Notes under the pieces: generated by a model
The model's database searches: none
The model's input: the letters and a program-made list of their open reading frames with translations, nothing else
What the model was told of the DNA's origin: nothing
Translations under genes and position numbers: made by a program
Shown here: piece after piece, positions 1 to 4,266 of the stretch
Layout: the number at the start of each line of letters is the position of its first letter
Numbering within the stretch: position 1 is the first letter of the stretch
Assembly: GCA_000715685.1 (NCBI GenBank)
Contig: KL569411.1
Coordinates: forward strand, 11,336-17,365
Reading direction: 5' to 3'
Origin: Streptomyces lilacinus
GTDB taxonomy: Bacteria; Actinomycetota; Actinomycetes; Streptomycetales; Streptomycetaceae
DNA: 6,030 nt

Positions 1-163
1 CCCGCAGCGCGGCCGCCGTCTTCGCCACCCGCTCGCCGTCCACGTCGGTGGCGAGCACGCGCGCGCCCTCCGCCGCGAGCCGCCGCGCCGTCGCGGCACC
101 GATGCCGCGCCCCGCGCCCGTGATCAGTACCGCGTGCCCCTCGAACCGCCGGCCAAAGACCAT
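1..163 (-). CDS. Short-chain dehydrogenase/reductase (SDR), N-terminal part only
   Basis: This is the first 54 codons of an SDR-family NAD(P)-dependent oxidoreductase; the rest lies beyond the left edge. The ATG at 163 begins MVFGRRFEGHAVLITGAGRG. Strand beta-1 runs into the cofactor-binding motif TGxxxGIG (T15-G16-A-G-R-G20-I-G22), then a helix with ARRLAAEG and beta-2 RVLATD. The acidic D40 at the end of beta-2 is, in classical SDRs, usually a mark of NAD(H) over NADP(H) preference. The catalytic Ser-Tyr-Lys and substrate region are not in the window, so the substrate cannot be named. It starts 10 nt after the stop of the serine hydrolase gene and is probably co-transcribed with it. No other start in this frame fits; a nearby ATG at about 174 is in another frame. 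Family assignment is firm, specific function unknown. Confidence 0.88.
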   Translation of the reverse strand, partial: MVFGRRFEGHAVLITGAGRGIGAATARRLAAEGARVLATDVDGERVAKTAAALR

Positions 164-173
164 GCGGCCAGCA

Positions 174-1346
174 TTACCCCGCCAGGGACTTCGCAACCGC
201 CCGGACGAGCGCCTGTGCGCGCGGGTCCGCGGTGACGTTCTTCTGCATGCCGTTGGTGACGTAGCCGAGGGCGATGCCCGACTCCGGGTCGGCGAAGGCG
301 AGGGAGCCGCCGCGGCCCGGGTGGCCGAAGGAGCCGGGGGCCAGCAGCGGGGAGGCCGGGCCGTGGAGCATGTAGCCCAGGCCGAAGCGGGTGTTGACGA
401 CGAGGACGCGGTCCGGGCCCGCCGACTCCTCCGTACGGGCCACCGTCAGCGTCGCGGGGGCGAAGAGGCGGCGGCCGTCGTCGACCACGCCGATGAGGGA
501 GGCGTAGAAGCGGGCCAGCGCGTCGGACGTGGCGATGCCGGCCGAGGCGGGGAGCTCGGCGGCGCGGTAGGCGGGGTCGTTCTCGTCGGCGACGGGGTCG
601 ATCGCGGCGAAGGCGCGGCGCGTGAGGGAGGCGGGGTCGCGGTAGGCATCCGTGACGGAAGCCTTCGGGCGTACGCGCAGGCCCGCCGACGCGGGCGCGG
701 CCGGCGCCTCGATGTCGCCGATGCGGCCCACGCGGTCGCGCTCGGCCTCCGGCAGGCCTATCCACAGGTCCAGGCCCAGCGGCCCGGCTATTTCCTCGGC
801 CACCCACGTGCCCAGGGACCGGCCGGTCACCCGCAGCACCAGCTCGCCGAGCAGCCAGCTGTAGGTCTGGGCGTGGTAGCCGTGGTCGGTGCCGGGCTCC
901 CAGACGGGCGCCTGCGCGGCCAGGGCGCGCGGCCCGCTGACGCCGTCGACGGCCTCGGCGGGGGTGAGCGGGGTGTCGAGGGCGGGCAGCCCGGCGCGGT
1001 GGGCGAGGAGGTGCCGGACGAGCACGCGCTCCTTGCCGTTCGCCTTGAACTCCGGCCAGTACGTGCCGACGGGCGCGTCCAGGTCGACCTGCCCGCGCTG
1101 GTGCAGCAGGAGCAGGACGGCGGCCGCCACGCCCTTGGTGGCGGAGCGGACGACCTGCGCGGTGCCGTGCGTCCAGGGGGCGGTGCCGTCGACGTCCTTC
1201 GTGCCGCCCCACAGGTCGGCGACCTTGCGCCCGTCCCGGTAGACGGTCACGGCCGCGCCGCGCTCGCCGCGCCGCGCGAAGTTGTCCGCGAAGGCGTCCC
1301 GGACCGGCTCGAAGCCGTCCGCCACCGTGCCCTGGACGTCCACCAC
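174..1346 (-). CDS. Beta-lactamase-fold serine hydrolase (family VIII carboxylesterase-like)
   Basis: A 390-residue protein of the serine beta-lactamase/penicillin-binding-protein-like fold (Pfam Beta-lactamase), in the branch that includes family VIII carboxylesterases. The nucleophile motif SxxK is S68-A-T-K71. The second motif is Y162-S-W, in the context GYHAQTYSWLLGEL, where class C enzymes have Y-x-N. The third-motif region is G341-H-P-G-R-G346-G. Lengths near 390 residues are usual for the group. There is no signal peptide or membrane segment, so it should be cytoplasmic, which argues for an esterase or peptidase role rather than antibiotic resistance; the substrate is unknown. The start is GTG at 1346: an in-frame TGA lies at 1371-1373 and no other start codon falls between, while GGGAG (1356-1360 on the plus strand as ctccc) sits 9 nt upstream. 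A second GTG follows directly at 1343. It probably heads a small operon with the SDR gene. Confidence 0.92.
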   Translation of the reverse strand: MVDVQGTVADGFEPVRDAFADNFARRGERGAAVTVYRDGRKVADLWGGTKDVDGTAPWTHGTAQVVRSATKGVAAAVLLLLHQRGQVDLDAPVGTYWPEFKANGKERVLVRHLLAHRAGLPALDTPLTPAEAVDGVSGPRALAAQAPVWEPGTDHGYHAQTYSWLLGELVLRVTGRSLGTWVAEEIAGPLGLDLWIGLPEAERDRVGRIGDIEAPAAPASAGLRVRPKASVTDAYRDPASLTRRAFAAIDPVADENDPAYRAAELPASAGIATSDALARFYASLIGVVDDGRRLFAPATLTVARTEESAGPDRVLVVNTRFGLGYMLHGPASPLLAPGSFGHPGRGGSLAFADPESGIALGYVTNGMQKNVTADPRAQALVRAVAKSLAG

Positions 1347-1370
1347 TGTTGTCCGCTCCCACCGTGCCGA

Positions 1371-1399
1371 TCACTACAAATCCATCCACCATGGTGCAA
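1371..1399 (-). promoter_or_regulatory. Candidate promoter of the serine hydrolase-SDR genes
   Basis: On the minus strand TTGCAC (1394-1399) is followed by 17 nt and then TAGTGA (1371-1376). This is a reasonable -35/-10 pair for the main actinomycete sigma factor, although the last -10 base is A, not the usual T. Transcription would start near 1364 and give a leader of about 18 nt carrying the GGGAG ribosome-binding site. A perfect 10-bp palindrome, CACCATGGTG (1387-1396), overlaps the -35 and could be an operator. This is inferred from the sequence alone; in such GC-rich DNA, chance matches are less common but still possible. Confidence 0.4.
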
Positions 1400-1420
1400 C
1401 GTGATCGCGGATGCTCGGAA

Positions 1421-1455
1421 CGGCGGGGGTGCCGCCGGGCCGTGACGAGAGTCAC
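1421..1455 (-). terminator. Paired hairpins after cbiO, candidate terminator
   Basis: Downstream of the cbiO stop on the minus strand are two adjacent stem-loops. The first is GTGAC-TCTC-GTCAC (1442-1455) and the second is CGGCGG-CACCC-CCGCCG (1421-1437). Neither is followed by a U-tract, but actinomycete terminators often lack one. They lie between the end of the metal-transport operon and the candidate promoter of the serine hydrolase, which is where a terminator would be expected. The stems are short (5 and 6 bp), so some read-through is likely even if this is correct. Confidence 0.35.
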
Positions 1456-1480
1456 CCCGAGGCGGCCAAGAAGACGGGAC

Positions 1481-2242
1481 TCACCCCGGGACGGCCACCG
1501 AGCGCGGGTCGAAGCCGAAGGGCAGCTCGAGCCGGTGCGCCCGCATGAGTTCCTCGTCGCACAGCACCTCGCGCGTGCTGCCGTCCGCGACGATCACGCC
1601 GTCGCTGAGGATCACGGACCGCTCGCACAGCTCGAGCGCGTACGGCAGGTCGTGCGTGACCATCAACACAGTCACGTCCAGCGAGCGCAGGATGTCGGCG
1701 AGCTCGCGCCGCGAGGCCGGGTCGAGGTTGGAGGACGGCTCGTCCAGGACGAGGATCTCCGGCTCCATGGCGAGGACGGTCGCCACGGCCACCCGGCGGC
1801 GTTGCCCGAAGGAGAGGTGGTGCGGGGGACGGTCCGCGAAGGCCTCCATGCCGACGCGCGCCAGCGCCCGGCGCACGCACGCCTCGAGCTCGGCGCCGCG
1901 CAGCCCGGCGGCGGCCGGGCCGAAGGCGACGTCCTCGCGCACGGTGGGCATGAAGAGCTGGTCGTCCGGGTCCTGGAAGACGATGCCGACCCGGCGCCGG
2001 ATCTCGGCGAAGTTCCGCTTCTCCACCGGCAGCCCGGCCACCCGCACCGTGCCCGCGCCGCCGGTGAGGATGCCGTTGAGGTGCAGGACGAGGGTGGTCT
2101 TGCCGGCGCCGTTGGGGCCCAGCAGGGCGACGCGCTCGCCGCGTCCGACGGTCAGGTCGACGCCGAAGAGGGCCTGGTGGCCGTCGGGGTAGGCGTAGGC
2201 GAGGCCGGAGACCTCGAGGGAAACCCCGGGAGAAACGGTCAT
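1481..2242 (-). CDS. cbiO: Cobalt/nickel ECF transporter ATPase CbiO
   Basis: A 253-residue ABC ATPase that powers the ECF-type metal importer from the cytoplasmic face. All catalytic elements are present: Walker A GPNGAGKTT (42-50), Q-loop Q90 in VFQDPDDQLF, signature LSFGQRRR (143-150), Walker B ILVLDEP (163-169), D-loop SSNLD (170-174) and H-loop H197 in THD. The PDDQLFMPTVREDVAFGP stretch after the Q-loop is typical of CbiO/EcfA proteins. The signature is LSFGQ, not LSGGQ; from memory this form is common in actinobacterial CbiO and is not a defect. The start is ATG at 2242, overlapping the cbiQ stop in an ATGA, which implies translational coupling. An in-frame extension to 2308 is possible but would lie entirely within cbiQ and adds only a low-complexity Arg/Gly/Ala leader, so it is rejected. 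Only one ATPase gene is present, so the complex probably uses a CbiO homodimer. Confidence 0.95.
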   Translation of the reverse strand: MTVSPGVSLEVSGLAYAYPDGHQALFGVDLTVGRGERVALLGPNGAGKTTLVLHLNGILTGGAGTVRVAGLPVEKRNFAEIRRRVGIVFQDPDDQLFMPTVREDVAFGPAAAGLRGAELEACVRRALARVGMEAFADRPPHHLSFGQRRRVAVATVLAMEPEILVLDEPSSNLDPASRRELADILRSLDVTVLMVTHDLPYALELCERSVILSDGVIVADGSTREVLCDEELMRAHRLELPFGFDPRSVAVPG

Positions 2243-3003
2243 GCGATCACCCATCCGGTCAGGCAGACCGCCAGCGCGGCCAGCGGCAGCACGGCCGCGC
2301 GCGCCCACTGCGCACGGGAGGCCGTCACCTCGTCGATCACGGGCATCGCGCCCGCGTACCCCCGGCTGACCATCGCCAGGTGCACCCGCTCGCCCCGCTC
2401 GTAGGAGCGGATGAACAGCGCGCCCGCCGACTTGGCCAGCACCCCCCAGTCCCGCGTCCCGCGCGCGGTGAAGCCGCGCGACTCGCGGGCGATGCGCATG
2501 CGGCGCATCTCGTCCGTGACGACGTCACCGTAACGGATCATGAAGGACGCGATCTGGACCAGCAGCGACGGCATCCGCAGCCGCTCCAGCCCCAGCAGCA
2601 GCGCGCGCAGCTCGGTGGTCGAGGCGAGCAGCACGGACGCCGCGACGCCGAGGGTGCCCTTGGCGAGGATGTTCCAGGCCCCCCACAGGCCCTCCACGCT
2701 GAGCGACAGGCCGAGGACGTCGACCCGCTCGCCCCGCGCCACGAACGGCATGAGCAGCGCGAACGCCACGAACGGCACCTCGATCAGCAGCCGCCTCAGG
2801 ACGAGGCCCGCCGGGATCCGGGCGACCGCGGTGACCGCCGCGAGCAGCAGCGCGTACAGCCCGAAGGCCCACACCGCCTCGCGCGGCGTGGCGACCACGA
2901 CGAGGACGAAGCAGAAGACCGCGGCGATCTTGCAGTGCGGGGGGAGGCCGTGCACGGGGGAGGAGGCGTGCCGGTAGAGCTTGTGGGCGTGGCCCGCACC
3001 CAT
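2239..3003 (-). CDS. cbiQ: Cobalt/nickel ECF transporter transmembrane coupling protein CbiQ (EcfT)
   Basis: A 254-residue integral membrane protein of the CbiQ/EcfT family, which joins the metal-binding CbiMN unit to the CbiO ATPases. Hydrophobic spans are visible at about 26-42, 43-62, 70-90, 107-127 and 236-253, a normal complement for the family. The two cytoplasmic coupling motifs are clear: ARESRGF (172-178) and SRGYAG (213-218). Their Arg-Gly pairs contact the grooves of the ATPase subunits. The amphipathic region between them (LLVQIASFMIRYGDVVTDEM, then the long basic helix) is also typical. The start is ATG at 3003, 1 nt past the cbiMN stop, with GAGG (3013-3016 on the plus strand as cctc) 9 nt upstream inside cbiMN. 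The gene ends by overlapping cbiO by 4 nt. The length is normal and there is no sign of damage. Confidence 0.95.
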   Translation of the reverse strand: MGAGHAHKLYRHASSPVHGLPPHCKIAAVFCFVLVVVATPREAVWAFGLYALLLAAVTAVARIPAGLVLRRLLIEVPFVAFALLMPFVARGERVDVLGLSLSVEGLWGAWNILAKGTLGVAASVLLASTTELRALLLGLERLRMPSLLVQIASFMIRYGDVVTDEMRRMRIARESRGFTARGTRDWGVLAKSAGALFIRSYERGERVHLAMVSRGYAGAMPVIDEVTASRAQWARAAVLPLAALAVCLTGWVIA

Positions 3004-3004
3004 G

Positions 3005-4081
3005 TCAGACGGCCTCGATACGGTCTGAGGCGGCCGTCTCGGCGCGGTCCCGCCGGCGGCGGACGACCACGAAGACGCCCGTGCCCGCGGCCAGCGTCGC
3101 GCCGACCCCGATCACGCCGGCCAGGCCGCCCGAGATCCGCTCGTCGTCGACGTCCTTGACCTGGTAGTCGGCCAGCGGCGAGTCCTTGACGGCGTGCTCG
3201 CGCTCCTTGCTGTCGATGCCCTTGTCGTGGGCGACCTTCTCCAGGCCGTCGGGGCTGGTGGAGGCGTAGTAGCTGACGAAGCCGGCCAGCGCGAGGGCGG
3301 CCACGAGGCCGACGGTCATGATGCGGCGGTTCGAGCGGGGCGCGGCCGTGGAGACCTGCGGCTGAAGCACCGTGCCGTCCGCGTTGCGCAGCTCGAGCGG
3401 CCTGGCCAGCCCGCGCGCGCCGTGGACCAGGTCGGGGCGGACGGCCATGACCGCGCCCACCGTCAGGGCGGTGATCGCGGCCTCGCCGAGGCCGATGAGG
3501 ACGTGCACGCCGACCATGGCCGTGAAGACCTTGCCGATCGGCACGTCCGTCGTACCACCGAGGGCGTAGATCAGGGTGAAGGCGCAGGCGGCCGCCGGCA
3601 CGGAGACCAGCGCGGCGACGAAGGCGGCGACGGTCACGGACGGGCGGCGCCGGGGGAGGGCCTTCACCAGCAGCCGGAAGAGGGCGTAGGAGACGACCGT
3701 GGTGACCACGGCCATGTCGCTGATGTTCACGCCGAGCGCGGTCAGGCCGCCGTCCGCGAAGAGCACGCCCTGCATCAGCAACACCACGGATATACAGAGG
3801 ACACCCGTCGCGGGGCCGACGAGGATCGCCGCCAGCGCCCCGCCCAGCAGGTGGCCGCTCGTGCCCGCCGCGACGGGGAAGTTCAGCATCTGGGCGGCGA
3901 AGACGAACGCCGCGACCAGACCGGCCAGCGGCGCGGTCCGCTCTCCCCCATAGCTGGACGCATGGGAGGTACCCCCATGCTCGCGCCGCGCGCCGCGCAG
4001 GCTGACGGCGACGGCCGCCGCCGCGACGGCACCGGTCGCCAGCGACACCGGGGCGTCGATGAATCCGTCGGGTACGTGCAT
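3005..4081 (-). CDS. cbiMN: Fused CbiM-CbiN metal-capture subunit of ECF transporter
   Basis: A 358-residue membrane protein joining CbiM (about 1-225) and CbiN (about 254-345), the substrate-binding part of a cobalt/nickel ECF importer. It starts MHVPDGF at ATG 4081 (GGAG 7 nt upstream, plus strand 4089-4092). In the CbiM/NikM family the free N-terminus and His2 bind the metal together with a conserved His, here H77 in TSGHLLGG. That intact N-terminus excludes the longer upstream frame reaching 4303. CbiM has about six hydrophobic spans (11-30, 51-70, 80-106, 118-140, 149-176, 184-213). The CbiN part has one span at about 254-272, the family motif PDGLE (277-281), a charged extracytoplasmic loop and a last span at about 317-340 before a basic tail. 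M-N fusion is common in actinobacteria. Residues 34-47 look like an insertion encoded by a palindromic repeat. The cargo could be cobalt or nickel; the upstream operator favours nickel. Confidence 0.94.
   Translation of the reverse strand: MHVPDGFIDAPVSLATGAVAAAAVAVSLRGARREHGGTSHASSYGGERTAPLAGLVAAFVFAAQMLNFPVAAGTSGHLLGGALAAILVGPATGVLCISVVLLMQGVLFADGGLTALGVNISDMAVVTTVVSYALFRLLVKALPRRRPSVTVAAFVAALVSVPAAACAFTLIYALGGTTDVPIGKVFTAMVGVHVLIGLGEAAITALTVGAVMAVRPDLVHGARGLARPLELRNADGTVLQPQVSTAAPRSNRRIMTVGLVAALALAGFVSYYASTSPDGLEKVAHDKGIDSKEREHAVKDSPLADYQVKDVDDERISGGLAGVIGVGATLAAGTGVFVVVRRRRDRAETAASDRIEAV
3941..3980. repeat. Palindromic repeat-like element inside cbiMN
   Basis: A hairpin-forming stretch lies within the cbiM part of the gene. 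On the plus strand its parts are ctctcccccatagctgg and gcatgggaggtacccccatgc. The second part folds as GCATGGG-N7-CCCATGC (7-bp stem), and the ctccccca block can alternatively pair with tgggag, so two competing stems exist. C-rich and G-rich blocks around a short loop, with a GGGAGGTACC core, match my recollection of short palindromic repeats scattered through Streptomyces genomes. It encodes the Gly/Ser/His-rich residues 34-47 (HGGTSHASSYGGER) between the first and second membrane spans, where I recall CbiM homologs being about ten residues shorter. The family call is from memory and the insertion is inferred. Confidence 0.55.
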
Positions 4082-4131
4082 GACGGCGCTCCGTCCGAAA
4101 TGGGCCAGGTCAGTGGTGGGTGGACCGCTCG

Positions 4132-4162
4132 ATGATAGGGCCGATCTGCGAAGAGGTCGCAA
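4132..4162 (-). promoter_or_regulatory. Candidate promoter of the cbiMN-cbiQ-cbiO operon
   Basis: On the minus strand TATCAT (4132-4137) is a 5-of-6 match to the -10 consensus. TTGCGA (4157-4162) lies 19 nt upstream and is a possible -35; the spacing is slightly long. Transcription would start near 4125, giving a leader of about 44 nt before the cbiMN start, too short for a cobalamin riboswitch. The Nur-like inverted repeat covers the -35 and the spacer, a position where bound repressor would block RNA polymerase. Confidence 0.5.
4146..4162. promoter_or_regulatory. Nur-like (nickel-responsive Fur family) operator candidate
   Basis: The minus strand reads TTGCGA-CCTCT-TCGCAG, an inverted repeat of two 6-nt half-sites with a 5-nt spacer. 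The site described for Streptomyces Nur is, as I recall it, tTGCaa-N5-ttGCAA; the left half matches at 5 of 6 positions and the right half at 4 of 6, including the central TGC/GCA cores. It overlaps the candidate operon promoter 65 nt before the cbiMN start. Nur with bound nickel represses nickel-uptake genes, so this would fit a nickel importer. The plus-strand exporter gene starts about 105 nt away on the other side and might also be affected. No binding has been shown; the match is short. Confidence 0.45.
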
Positions 4163-4230
4163 GAGCGTGCAGGACGCGACAGCGCGCCCCTCGCTCAGTC
4201 CCACGCCCGTCAGAGGTGGCGAGCCGGGAC

Positions 4231-4260
4231 ATCTCCCCAAATGCTGGGCACGGGAGGTAC
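4231..4260. repeat. Degenerate repeat-like sequence carrying the MFS gene ribosome-binding site
   Basis: The plus strand atctccccaaatgctgg followed by gcacgggaggtac resembles the element at 3941-3980: it shares a tctcccc block, gctgg, gca and the nine-base gggaggtac in the same order, with small gaps between. The GGGAGG at 4252-4257 lies 9 nt before the ATG of the MFS gene and is its ribosome-binding site. The tctccc block (4232-4237) can pair with GGGAGG, one pair being G-U, across a 14-nt loop, which would partly mask that site in the mRNA. Shared ancestry with the other copy is a guess, since part of the similarity may simply be a strong ribosome-binding site. Confidence 0.35.
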
Positions 4261-4266
4261 GCCACC

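Noticed and set aside
48..1445. Long plus-strand open frame over the serine hydrolase and SDR genes
   Set aside because: The product is Arg/Gly/Ala/Val-rich with no recognisable domain, while the minus strand carries SxxK and TGxxxGIG motifs in the right context.
1349..2404. Plus-strand open frames across cbiO and cbiQ, including one continuing to about 3159
   Set aside because: They are repetitive Arg/Glu/Gln/His-rich translations antisense to genes with complete ABC and EcfT motifs.
3194..4135. Plus-strand open frame opposite cbiMN
   Set aside because: It shows only low-complexity Gly/Asp/Arg/His composition. The minus strand encodes MHVPDG and PDGLE in a proper membrane protein.
4082..4230. 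Cobalamin riboswitch upstream of the ECF operon
   Set aside because: No B12-box-like core was found and the predicted leader is too short. A covariance-model search would settle it.
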